From the NCBI GenBank assembly GCA_964020085.1, contig OZ026598.1, positions 16,958,772 through 17,022,771 on the forward strand: a DNA stretch of 64,000 nt, written 5' to 3'. Every line of letters starts with the position of its first letter. Position 1 is the stretch's first letter. Positions 53,301 through 57,894 of this stretch are shown here, in pieces. The notes under the pieces are model-generated. The model saw only the letters and a list, made by a program, of their open reading frames with translations. It was not told the origin of the DNA and searched no databases. The DNA comes from Micromussa lordhowensis. Its lineage: Eukaryota > Cnidaria > Anthozoa > Scleractinia > Lobophylliidae. A program made the translations under genes and the position numbers.

Positions 53301-56237
53301 TTTGTAATAGTTTCAACGCCAAAACATGTTCTATTACTTTGCCCTCTATTATGTCGAAAACCCCATTGGGTACTACCGCTTGTCAACTATGGACTATAGA
53401 ACCCACTAACATGCTTAAAATGTAATCGTTTTAAATAATGAATGCTTGGAGGCAAACATTGATGATTCGAAACGTCACACTCAATACCTTACATAACTTC
53501 AAAGTGTATTTCAAACCATATTTCAAATATATAGCTACTGCGTATTCCGAGAGAGGTTAAATTTGTTTACAGCCTTATGTGGCCGGTCAAGAATGAGATA
53601 TCCAACTTATATCACATAGCTATTTTTTAACTCCTTCACAGGTACGGAGACTGACTTCTTCGCTGGTTACCGTGCTTGTAAATGCTTGCAAGGATTTTAT
53701 CGCTTACACATGTTTGAGAAATGCTACAAATGTGGACTAGGTGGATTGGAATGCAAAGATGACTATGCTACGCTGAAATCTGGTTATTGGTGGGAATGGC
53801 GAAACGAGACACATAAACATCGCTACAGGAATTTCATTAAAAACATGCTAGCGTCTTCACCAGCTCTGGATTCTTTTAGCGTGCAATTCCCGCTTGCTAT
53901 ACCAACACCTTATAAATGCCCAGTTGAAGACTCGTGCAATGGTGGTTTAGATTCCCCTTGTAAGAACGGGTACGAAGGACCTCTTTGCGGAGTATGCAGC
54001 TCAGGGTACTACAAACAATTACAAAACTGTGCACAGTGTCCATCCAAGAAGTGGATGGCTGTACAGTTGTTTGTCGTTGCAGTCATTTTATTGATAGTCC
54101 TAGTAGTTTTGGTGTGGATAACCAAACGAAAAGTTAAGAAGGCGCAGGGACTTAATCAAATCGATCTCTTTCTTTCCAAACTTAAGATCGTTATCGGCTT
54201 TTACCAAGTCACAAATGGTTTACTGGAAACGTTCTCGTACATAAAATGGCCTGATTCCTTGGAGGCCATTGCCAAGTACTCAGGAATACTGCAGCTGAAT
54301 GTGCTTCAGATAGCACCCTTTCAGTGCCTTTACCGTGGATTACAAATAGATGCATTTGGGAGCCTGCTTGCTTTGGTAGCAATAAATGCTGGGGTCATTG
54401 GCTTTTGCTGCATTGTTTACCAAGTCCGCAAAGTGATCACCTTACGAAGCCGAAGCTTCGACGAGAATGAAAAGTCAAGACGGCTCTCGCAAACAAAGGA
54501 AGTAGTCTACAGAAATTTGTTTTTCTTCTTGTACGTCACCTACCTGAGCACGTGTTCTAAGACAGCTACTGTCCTACCATTTTCATGCCGAAAACTTTGC
54601 CGAGACGACAACGATGAACAGTGTTTCAAGTATCTGAAGGGAGATTACAGCATACAATGTCAAGGGTCAAAGTACCACCAGTTTCTTATCCTGGCGTACA
54701 TCTCCAGTGCCTATATCGTGGCCCTGCCTACAGCTTCATTTCTTATCCTTTGGAGAAACCATAGGCTGCCCTTAGCCGACAGCGATACCCAGAAACCTCA
54801 AGAACATGGCCGTCAGGTTGAATTAATCACAGGATTGCGTTTTCTTTTCGAAAACTATAAACAACGTTCGTGGTACTGGGAACTAGTTGAAATGTCTCGT
54901 AAAGTAATCCTTACTTCTGTCCTGATTCTGGTGGGACAAGAGAGCAGATCATACATTGGCTTAACACTAGTCATCGCTGGAATGTACGGAATGCTGTTCT
55001 CTTGGATCCGTCCCATGCAAGACGCATTCGAAAACAGGATGATGTTTACGTCTCTCGCCGTTACCCTTTTGAACCTGGCTATTGGCGGTGTCAGTAAAAT
55101 TCCGTCAGAGAATGTACCTGGCTCGTTCGACCCATACATCGACACGGTCGTCTTTAAGATTTTGGTATTTGGAGCAAACACTCTGGTGATAGGCTTACTT
55201 GTTGGTGAGAAAATACTCTTTAGAGTAAAGTATCTAAATTTATAGTCATTCAGGCGCAGCTCGACTGTAAGTAGATACCCACTGCACAACGCAATGTTTT
55301 CACTTGCAAGATGGAAAGTTGTTCGATTATGAAAGGCTAAAAATGTATCCTATGCAAGTGCTTCTAGCCATGACCAAGCGTCTGCGAGGTGTCCTTTCGT
55401 AAAGGTTTGACGGCGGTAACCCGTTTTCAAAATGATTTGTTTGAAATAGCAATGAGCTAAATCCGTGGCCAACAAATTAAACAATATTTTTCTTTGATGC
55501 ATTGCTAGCTGTTGATAAATAATCCAAGTTGTGGAGAGTACATGAAATCAGATATTCTCACTTAAGCCTGTCTGCATGAAACGGAAGTGGAAGCAGTTGT
55601 TTATTCTTTATCAGCACAAAAGTTATACATCTCTCCGTTCGAAGATATTTGTTCATGGTGACTACATTTTTCGTTTTACGCCCTACGACCCCTTCACTTA
55701 AACCAAATTACATGGCTAGGATATTCTGTGGAAGCTTTGTGAAAACTGAAAATGATTTTGTTCCGTATGGGAGGGGAAGCGGATAGGAGAATAAATTGTA
55801 TTAAGCCTTCTCACTTCACGGCCTTTATCTTTCTAAAGACAATTCGTTCTTTCCTTTTTCTACCTCCAGTTCAGTACGGAATGTTTTTGTATGGTTATCT
55901 TAAGGAATGGCGTAAAAATCCGCATTGGTCTCTCTCTTGTTGTCTCGCTTTGCTTCTTCCTCTCAACGATTTACAAGGAGAAATAAGTGGCTTGGTGGGG
56001 TCTAGCACAAACATACTCGACAACCAGCTGCAAACGGGACAAACAGAAGATACCACTATTTTCGCCGCTGTTAAAGACAGCGGAGCTATTGATGTGAGCC
56101 TTGACGAAGGTCAGCAAGATGACGACAGCAGCATGGAAGATCAGCGTGAAAAGTGTCCAGAAGCAGAGCGCGGCGAAACGAAATGCCATAAAGGGTCACA
56201 GACGGACTTATTTGTGCTTCCAACGATTCAGAAGTAG
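21807..56237 (+). CDS. CUB-CUB-Ig-LRR-GCC2/GCC3 multipass membrane protein (22-exon model)
   Basis: A predicted cell-surface receptor or adhesion-type protein. Exons 21840-21900, 22282-22438, 23469-23641, 24146-24302, 24526-24698, 25534-25773, 27875-27995, 30377-30448, 32144-32215, 36201-36272, 39425-39496, 40481-40552, 41558-41629, 42044-42115, 42583-42654, 43839-43913, 45734-45814, 47230-47301, 49356-49567, 52009-52134, 53642-55204 and 55870-56237 join with GT-AG borders and consistent phase into 4,155 nt (1,384 residues). An in-frame ATG at 21807 would add 11 residues. Domain order: signal peptide 1-20, CUB 21-130, CUB 131-240, Ig-like 241-320, LRR cap 321-361, LRRs 361-629, Cys-rich GCC2/GCC3 segments 650-741, Cys knot then 8-9 membrane spans 742-1262, acidic tail. 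The extracellular modules suggest ligand binding; the ligand is unknown. I recognise no named orthologue. The exon chain is inferred from sequence only. Confidence 0.8.
22282..22438 (+). CDS. exon 2: first half of CUB domain 1
   Basis: 157 nt, phase 1 to 2. It begins with VCGS and contains SLRSPGYPNKYP, HCNYTVSIP and the LNIYFDDFKMEY strand, the usual first half of a CUB fold. The acceptor is CTGATAG and the donor GTAAGT. Confidence 0.85.
22542..22848. mobile_element. intronic MITE with GGGCNCTTTCCA ends
   Basis: The left end is GGGCACTTTCCAATCGAG; the right end, on the minus strand, is GGGCTTTCCAGTCAACC. About 307 bp, non-coding. A second copy of similar length lies at 24772-25076. The family assignment (perhaps hAT-like) is a guess; no clear target duplication is seen. 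Confidence 0.5.
23469..23641 (+). CDS. exon 3: second half of CUB domain 1
   Basis: 173 nt, phase 2 to 1. The segment YDYMKITDEN, then VYCGEQTG and IVLIFHSDFWQEERGY, matches the C-terminal half of a CUB domain with the conserved aromatic/acidic pattern and a Cys in the YCG motif. Confidence 0.85.
24146..24302 (+). CDS. exon 4: first half of CUB domain 2
   Basis: 157 nt, the same length and phases as exon 2. SCGSVVSDSLKSPGYQ and LNVYFHDFQLQ parallel exon 2 closely, pointing to duplication of a two-exon CUB cassette. Confidence 0.85.
24526..24698 (+). CDS. exon 5: second half of CUB domain 2
   Basis: 173 nt, the same length and phases as exon 3. It contains HDYLMILNEK, VYCGLKTG and MKFHSDDSVEEKGFLIVF. 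It ends before GTAAGTAAAG. Confidence 0.85.
24772..25076. mobile_element. intronic MITE, second GGGCGCTYTCCATT copy
   Basis: The left end is GGGCGCTCTCCATTTAAACC; the right end, on the minus strand, is GGGGCGCTTTCCATTCCACC. The interior is packed with GAAATTTCC/TTCCGGAAA inverted words. About 305 bp, close to the 22542-22848 element in length. Confidence 0.6.
25240..25440. repeat. fold-back repeat
   Basis: The arms carry ATACCTAATCG...TTCGGCGGCA...CAGAC on the left (about 25248-25291) and the inverse GTCTGATTTGCCGCCGAAG...CGATTAGGTAT on the right (about 25387-25431). The spacer is about 95 bp. It lies in the intron between exons 5 and 6. Confidence 0.65.
25534..25773 (+). CDS. exon 6: immunoglobulin-like domain
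   Basis: 240 nt, symmetric phase 1-1, so a movable module. It has Cys in ISTCSASGTPP and a second Cys in EEGKYSCVASSTYGT, the classic Y-x-C of an Ig fold. The domain is about 80 residues, I-set or C2-like. Confidence 0.8.
25900..26110. repeat. dispersed repeat, AGTATAAATCTACTAG family, copy 1
   Basis: GATTTCTATCACGAATGCCG, GATTGGCTACGCTACTCACTA and ACTAGTAGATTTATACTAAT recur at 39755-40020. The ends are related in inverse orientation. It lies in an intron. Confidence 0.65.
26462..26625 (+). repeat. tRNA-derived SINE
   Basis: TAGTGGTCTAATGGATAGC (A-box-like tRNA head) is followed by GTCTGGTTTTGAGCTCTGG in the B-box position, then a body with GTGCGTTGAGTTCTTTACTC and GTTGTAAACGGGTACC. I recall this body as a tail shared by many metazoan SINEs. 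It is in the Ig-to-LRR intron. Confidence 0.6.
26600..27350. repeat. composite fold-back repeat cluster
   Basis: GATGGCTAAGCCAATGAAAAC and GCATTATCCAATGATCCAG appear direct near 26715, inverted near 27000-27050 and direct again near 27295. GTTGGATATGAGATG fold-backs lie at 26790-26860 and 27190-27265. A further copy is at 44137-44385. These look like overlapping or nested copies of one palindromic element. Confidence 0.75.
27579..27690 (+). repeat. tandem duplication of about 56-57 bp
   Basis: GACGTCAAAAGTGCAGCCCG...GATTATTGAACCATTGA is followed at once by GACGTCAGAAGTGTAGCCTG...GATTATTGAACCATTGA. Confidence 0.75.
27875..27995 (+). CDS. exon 7: LRR N-terminal cap
   Basis: 121 nt, phase 1 to 2, the only model exon that converts the phase-1 Ig exon to the phase-2 LRR exons. 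It encodes DCGNRCLPKL and VYCSNLTSF, a Cys pattern like an LRRNT cap. Acceptor TTTAG; donor GTAAGT. Confidence 0.75.
28062..28090 (+). repeat. single GGTGG-type TTAA terminus
   Basis: TTAA (28058-28061) is followed by GGTGGCTCATAAAGG, close to the terminus of the 1618-5367 element. I did not find the matching right end, so this may be a truncated copy. Confidence 0.4.
29095..29630. mobile_element. TTAA element with AGTGCCCCTGTGA ends
   Basis: TTAA (29091-29094) then AGTGCCCCTGTGA; at the right TCACAGGGGCACT then TTAA (29631-29634). 536 bp, non-coding, 13-bp perfect terminal repeats. It is a different terminal family from the GGTGG type but has the same target sequence. Located in the intron before exon 8. 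Confidence 0.8.
30377..30448 (+). CDS. exon 8: leucine-rich repeat 1
   Basis: 72 nt, phase 2-2. It encodes YISSSNLSDLLAEVFSNF and a closing leucine shared with the next exon. Acceptor TGGTAG; donor GTGAGT. Confidence 0.75.
30818..30970. repeat. long hairpin, 63-bp arms
   Basis: Arms 30818-30880 and 30908-30970 are near-perfect inverted copies (mismatches around the ACCCACAATG/CATTGCGGGT and TTTGGTTTT/AAAACAAA points) with a 27-nt loop. Intronic and non-coding; would form a strong hairpin in RNA. Confidence 0.85.
31889..31906 (+). repeat. poly-G run
   Basis: An uninterrupted run of about 15 or more G next to a tRNA-derived repeat. Length may be unreliable. Confidence 0.85.
31905..32056 (-). 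repeat. tRNA-Leu(TAA)-derived repeat
   Basis: On the minus strand the stretch starts GGCAGCGTGGCCGAGTGG (acceptor and D arm), then CCGGACTTAAAATACGG, whose loop CTTAAAA reads anticodon TAA. The T-arm word GGTTCAACTCCC comes only ~55 nt later, after an extra insert. A long insert between anticodon and T arms makes this a SINE-like derivative, not a working tRNA. Confidence 0.55.
32144..32215 (+). CDS. exon 9: leucine-rich repeat 2
   Basis: 72 nt, phase 2-2. It encodes ELSSCSIAFLPDGVFATL and the closing LRTL. Acceptor CTTAG; donor GTAAGT. Confidence 0.8.
32894..33551. mobile_element. nested TTAA element, GGACGTTCGCGCCCA ends
   Basis: TTAA (32890-32893) then GGACGTTCGCGCCCA; right end TGGGCGCGAACGTCC then TTAA (33552-33555). 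658 bp, perfect 15-bp terminal repeats. It sits inside the 32810-35625 element. Confidence 0.85.
33838..34437. mobile_element. nested TTAA element, GGTGGTTCGAA ends
   Basis: TTAA (33834-33837) then GGTGGTTCGAAACAG; right end CTTCGAACCACC then TTAA (34438-34441). 600 bp and inside the larger element. Short frames are present but no transposase. Confidence 0.85.
34545..35235 (+). repeat. tandem array, unit about 308-311 bp, about 2.3 copies
   Basis: The landmark AAATTACCATTTGTAACTA recurs near 34579, 34887 and, shortened, 35197. The units share TCTAATTGAATTTACTCC, AGCAAGCATCTCGTGGG and TCTCGTCTCCTCTAAAAC. It is non-coding. Confidence 0.75.
35791..36123. mobile_element. TTAA-flanked fold-back element, TGAGCTACAAGC ends
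   Basis: TTAA (35787-35790) then ATGAGCTACAAGCTGACTT; right end AAGTCAGCTTGTAGCTCA then TTAA (36124-36127). 333 bp, ending 77 bp before exon 10. Confidence 0.75.
36201..36272 (+). CDS. exon 10: leucine-rich repeat 3
   Basis: 72 nt, phase 2-2. It encodes NLSSNAVKSLPEEVFAQ and LLEDL, a textbook LRR. Acceptor TTTTCACAG; donor GTAAGC. Confidence 0.85.
36273..37735. other. intron, no feature recognised
   Basis: I see no further LRR exon and no transposon border in this part of the intron between exons 10 and 11. The open frames here have no recognised motif. Confidence 0.35.
37736..38629. repeat. large fold-back, about 266-bp near-identical arms
   Basis: Arms about 37736-38001 and 38364-38629 are near-identical inverted copies (one visible difference is a T indel in GAACTTATTGACC versus GAACTATTGACC). 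The spacer (~360 bp) contains a second inverted pair, ACAGCTGGTGACGGAA / TTCCGTCACCAGCTG. Peptides read from opposite strands in the two arms are identical only because of the inversion. Intronic. Confidence 0.85.
39116..39280. repeat. long hairpin, about 62-bp arms
   Basis: Left arm 39116-39177 and right arm 39219-39280 are inverted copies containing ATAGACCCTTTGCATAAATGG and GGCGCCTAAATTTGAATAAC, spacer about 41 nt. Intronic, about 145 bp upstream of exon 11. Confidence 0.85.
39425..39496 (+). CDS. exon 11: leucine-rich repeat 4
   Basis: 72 nt, phase 2-2. It encodes DLSVNKIQYLPKNVFASL. Acceptor TCCGCAG; donor GTAAGT. Very similar to exon 14, including the flanking intron. Confidence 0.9.
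39755..40020. repeat. dispersed repeat, AGTATAAATCTACTAG family, copy 2
   Basis: Same family as 25900-26110. AGTATAAATCTACTAG near 39758 pairs with CTAGTAGATTTATACTA near 39932. Internal fold-backs CTCACTATCTAT/ATAGATAGTGAG and GATTTCTATCG/CGATAGAAATC are present. Confidence 0.7.
40304..40325 (+). repeat. poly-C tract
   Basis: A run of about 15 C, then a C/T-rich tail. Length is uncertain in any assembly. Confidence 0.85.
40481..40552 (+). CDS. exon 12: leucine-rich repeat 5
   Basis: 72 nt, phase 2-2. It encodes DLSLNGIELLPPGVLANN and ENLQKL. The acceptor TTTTTTGCAG is strong; the donor GTTGGT is weaker than the others. Confidence 0.75.
40990..41165. repeat. fold-back repeat, CCTAAGCCGTGTATTACAC family
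   Basis: AAGCCTAAGCCGTGTATTACAC near 40994 is answered by GTGTAATACACGGCTTAGGC near 41134. A related half lies at 50310-50395 (CACGGCTTAGGCTTCTTTATT). Non-coding. Confidence 0.7.
41558..41629 (+). CDS. exon 13: leucine-rich repeat 6
   Basis: 72 nt, phase 2-2. It encodes FVHSNNIQNLSEDVFSAL and LRIL. Acceptor TTTTTTGGCAG; donor GTACGT. Confidence 0.85.
41737..41975 (-). repeat. dispersed repeat, GATGGCTGGA / CCGCTCG family, copy 2
   Basis: ATATGGCTAGCTCCGCGAGC at the left matches, inverted, the end of the 60.3-kb copy. ATCTTGCCCGCTCGGGA and GGTCAAGATGGCTGGAGATTGG are shared with 60090-60280. Confidence 0.7.
42044..42115 (+). CDS. exon 14: leucine-rich repeat 7
   Basis: 72 nt, phase 2-2. It encodes DLSFNKIQHLPKDVFASM. 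It differs from exon 11 at about 11 of 72 nt, and the 20 nt of intron before it (ATGAATGTTTTGCTCCGCAG) differ by only two, so the two exons are duplicates. Confidence 0.9.
42427..42490 (+). repeat. GACTGACG octamer microsatellite
   Basis: GATGGACTGACGGACTGACG then degrading GACTGAGG, GACTCACGG and GACTCACGG words. Simple repeat in the intron between exons 14 and 15. Confidence 0.8.
42583..42654 (+). CDS. exon 15: leucine-rich repeat 8
   Basis: 72 nt, phase 2-2. It encodes FLQNNMLTVVSSGTFTKF and LKTL. Acceptor TTTGTTAG; donor GTAAGT. Confidence 0.85.
43453..43679. mobile_element. palindromic MITE, GGCCCTGTCCACACG ends
   Basis: The left end TTAGGCCCTGTCCACACG pairs with the right CGTGTGGTTAGGGCCTAA; inner words TATCCGGA, GAATCCG and TTCGAATTCGG are also palindromic. 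About 225 bp. Superfamily undecided. Confidence 0.75.
43839..43913 (+). CDS. exon 16: degenerate leucine-rich repeat 9
   Basis: 75 nt, phase 2-2. It encodes MISDNPIAAMEPNAIKI, an LRR-like consensus with an extra codon and a weak C-terminal half. The acceptor ATACCAAG lacks a clear pyrimidine tract beyond TTTTCCATTC, so this exon is less certain. Confidence 0.55.
44137..44385. repeat. fold-back repeat, copy of the 26.6-27.3 kb family
   Basis: GCGCGTTGGATATGAGATGG and its inverted partner ATCATCTCGTATCCAAC, then GATGGCTAAGCCAATGAAAAC and GCATTATCCAATGATCCAG, match the cluster at 26600-27350. Confidence 0.8.
44441..44692 (+). other. 83-codon open frame in an intron, unassigned
   Basis: ATG context AACGAAATGGCG. 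It encodes MAGKLFESENPVSES and a basic C-terminus. No domain is recognised. It follows a short inverted sequence (TATTCACTCCCTGTCAGGTGAATA). It may be a remnant of a transposon gene or chance; I would not treat it as a gene without transcripts. Confidence 0.25.
45734..45814 (+). CDS. exon 17: degenerate leucine-rich repeat 10
   Basis: 81 nt, phase 2-2. It encodes YMLRTKLKRFSLESLSIP and VLNSNL. Longer than the 72-nt exons. Acceptor TTATTACAG is good; donor GTAACG is fair. Confidence 0.6.
47230..47301 (+). CDS. exon 18: leucine-rich repeat 11
   Basis: 72 nt, phase 2-2. It encodes LIRNRTLRTLTYSSNAIF and ends with a split Leu codon. Weak match to the LRR consensus but exact length and phase. Acceptor CTCATTAG; donor GTAAGT. 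Confidence 0.7.
48630..48992. mobile_element. MITE with GGGGTACTC ends
   Basis: GGGGGTACTCTCAG at the left and GGGAGTACCCCTTGC at the right are inverse. The interior has CCTATTTATGACC, CCCTATTTATAACC and ATACCCTATTTCTGACC words. A related inverted piece begins at 50624 (CCCGGGGGTACTCGC). Confidence 0.65.
49356..49567 (+). CDS. exon 19: LRR end and first GCC2/GCC3-like segment
   Basis: 212 nt, phase 2 to 1. After NPLDSEDG and a ~45-residue linker it encodes FLPCSVGTYSNSSSRG and GCIQCPPG, the C-x-G-x-Y...C-x2-C-P-x-G signature of ephrin-receptor-like (GCC2_GCC3) repeats. Confidence 0.8.
49795..50581. mobile_element. pogo-like TA element, CAGTTGAACC ends
   Basis: TA then CAGTTGAACCTCTATTAAG at the left; right end CTCTTAATAGAGG inverse with GGTTCGACTG then TA. 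The ends resemble the 17524-18741 element. Non-coding interior including a CCTAAGCCGTG repeat half and a GCGGCC-rich stretch. Confidence 0.6.
50624..50760 (-). repeat. fragment of the GGGGTACTC MITE
   Basis: CCCGGGGGTACTCGC then GGCCCCAAAGGGTATCG and CATAAATAGGGTATAAAA are the inverse of words in 48630-48992. Only one end is recognised. Confidence 0.55.
51516..51820. mobile_element. TTAA element, GGTGGCTTTGAG ends
   Basis: TTAA (51512-51515) then GGTGGCTTTGAGCGCC; right end, on the minus strand, GGCGACTCAAAGTAG, followed by TTAA (51821-51824). 305 bp, non-coding, about 190 bp upstream of exon 20. Confidence 0.75.
52009..52134 (+). CDS. exon 20: second GCC2/GCC3-like segment
   Basis: 126 nt, symmetric phase 1-1. 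It encodes GGFYSDDVG, ETCKECPNGSF and CKSCPLG, the same Cys-rich signature as exon 19, so a module that could duplicate without a frameshift. Acceptor TTCCTTAG; donor GTATAA. Confidence 0.85.
52135..53641. other. intron, no feature recognised
   Basis: Apart from a GCG-rich patch near 52845 (CGCGCTTCGCGC palindrome) I see no exon or element border. Confidence 0.4.
53642..55204 (+). CDS. exon 21: Cys knot and multipass membrane domain
   Basis: 1,563 nt to the internal donor, 521 residues. The N-terminal part has CKCLQGFYR, CYKCGLGGLEC and a knot CNGGLDSPCKNGYEG-PLCGVCSSGYY. The first membrane span is at VVAVILLIVLVVLVWI (about 54080-54125) with a basic stop KRKVKK. Further hydrophobic segments lie near 54190, 54375, 54520, 54690, 54910, 54960, 55050 and 55160. 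The motif WYWELVEMSRK precedes a membrane pair. From memory, similar multipass tails follow Cys-rich repeats in predicted proteins of many eukaryotes; no function is assured. Splicing ends the exon at GTTG|GTGAGA (55204). Without splicing the frame reads 13 more residues to a stop at 55245. Confidence 0.85.
55205..55245 (+). CDS. alternative read-through terminus of exon 21
   Basis: If the 55205 donor is not used, the frame continues GEKILFRVKYLNL and stops at 55243-55245, giving a receptor without the acidic tail. Whether both forms exist cannot be told from DNA. Confidence 0.45.
55870..56237 (+). CDS. exon 22: acidic cytoplasmic tail
   Basis: 368 nt entered in phase 1 after acceptor TACCTCCAG, stop at 56235-56237. 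It encodes VQYGMFLYGYLKEWRKNP, a hydrophobic patch CCLALLLPLND and an acidic stretch DVSLDEGQQDDDSSMED, ending TDLFVLPTIQK. The frame is also open upstream to 55752, but with no plausible start context, so I prefer a 3' exon. The codon at the join reads Val. Confidence 0.65.
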
Positions 56238-56499
56238 TATGTGTATAGTATGTGTAAAACAAAACAAACAAACCAAAAAACAGGAGCAATCTCTATAAGC
56301 ACAACACACAGAAACTACTGAGATACTGTATGAAATCAGGGTAAGAATTTCAAGAATTCCCAGGATTTCACCGGTTCAAAAATAACAGTAGACTAGAAGA
56401 GACCGTGAATTTTTCCAATAGTCTAGTTCAAATATGTATCTTGCCTAACTTGGTGTGATCAGCAGGGTAATGTCTATAGTCACTGCCCTAAAACAGAGA

Positions 56500-56515
56500 A
56501 ATAAATTGAAATAAA
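56500..56515 (+). terminator. polyadenylation signals
   Basis: Two AATAAA hexamers (56500-56505 and 56510-56515) lie about 265 bp after the exon 22 stop, a plausible 3' end for the receptor transcript. Confidence 0.5.
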
Positions 56516-56519
56516 ATCG

Positions 56520-57850
56520 CAGGCAAGCTTACTGACTTTTATCTGGAATTAACAGTCTAGTAACGGGACGCTCAATAGGCCAAATCGACGATCCTCTCCT
56601 AAAAAAACTTGTCATGCATGAGTTCGTTACACAGAAAACATTTCCTTTCCTTGCAGGGGTCGTCGCACCTGTCCAACTTAGGAGAAGCAGCGGCACAGAA
56701 GTTCGATGAAGCTCGTATGGTTGGCGGAAAGACAAAGGCTGTTTAAGAAAAGTTTGGCTGGTTAGATTGAGACGTAAATTGCTGTTCATGTTTGCAGCAG
56801 TTGATTACATTAACTTTAATGATCTGTCTGAAAGAAACCATGTAACACGTTCGATTTTATGTCCTTGATTACAATTAATGACTGCAAAAGGAAAAAATAG
56901 TTATAAGATATATTAGTCATGTCTTGTCTGTGAACAAGGCAAAAGAATACTAATAACAAGCATATTTAGTGGCTTACAAGCGTGTCAGAACCAAAACGTT
57001 GATTGGTTGGAGTCTAAAATCTTTAGATATCCAACGAATGTGCCCAGAAAATTAAAGACGTTTTTGAATTTCCTGCTAACGTCGAGGAAAGGCAAAGAAA
57101 GATGCATTGGCTTGATTTTAGCTAATTGAATACATATCAGTTGTGCTTGCCGAAATAATATAGATGTAGATACAGACATTCCGTCGTCGACATTGATTTA
57201 AAGCAAAGATCGCCAAGCCGTTGAGTGATCTAATTAAACTAAAACATTTGCCGAGTATACTAGCATACTCTTTCCTTGCATTACTCAGCTATAAGAAAAG
57301 AATCTTTTTTAGATCTTCTGTATACTTAAGGAGAAAGCAAATGCAATGAAATAATCCAACTACATGCATTTCAGTATTATATTGTAATCGTTTAAAGCCT
57401 GTGTCAAGATTAGTATTAAATTTGTTTCTTGTGTTTGATTCTTTGCTTTGTTGAGCTTTCGCTTTGCAAAACTGGTTTTCAATGTTGAGACTCAGAGAAT
57501 AATTATATTTTCCAGTCTTAATGATGGCTCATCAAGTTGTAAATGAACACGGGAAGTTAACTGAGAAAGCACGAAAGAATAAAATGTAAGGGAAGACTAA
57601 CCATTTTGCTTGTCACCTTCCCATGCCTGGAAACTTAAGGCATAGATTTCAAGCTATTTAACTTGAGTTTTCAAATTGTTATTCCTGATGACTAACATAC
57701 TAATGAGGTTTATTTTACAGTATAAATCATTTCTTTCATCAGTTCTCTCTCGATCTAGGAGACCTACAAAACGTTAAAAGTTCCTCCTAAATTAGCTCAA
57801 AAATTGTCACATAGAGAAAGCTAAATTCATGTCGAGGAAAAGGTTGTTGT
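56520..57850. other. intergenic, no gene recognised
   Basis: No exon, RNA gene or clear repeat border is recognised between the receptor's poly(A) signals and the Penelope-like element. Confidence 0.4.
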
Positions 57851-57894
57851 TATTCATCGTGGAAGATGCAGTAATAAGGTGCGTTGTCGTTTGT

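Noticed and set aside
55752..56237. Independent 161-codon gene
   Set aside because: The acceptor at 55869 and phase match to the 55204 donor make it a better 3' exon of the receptor.
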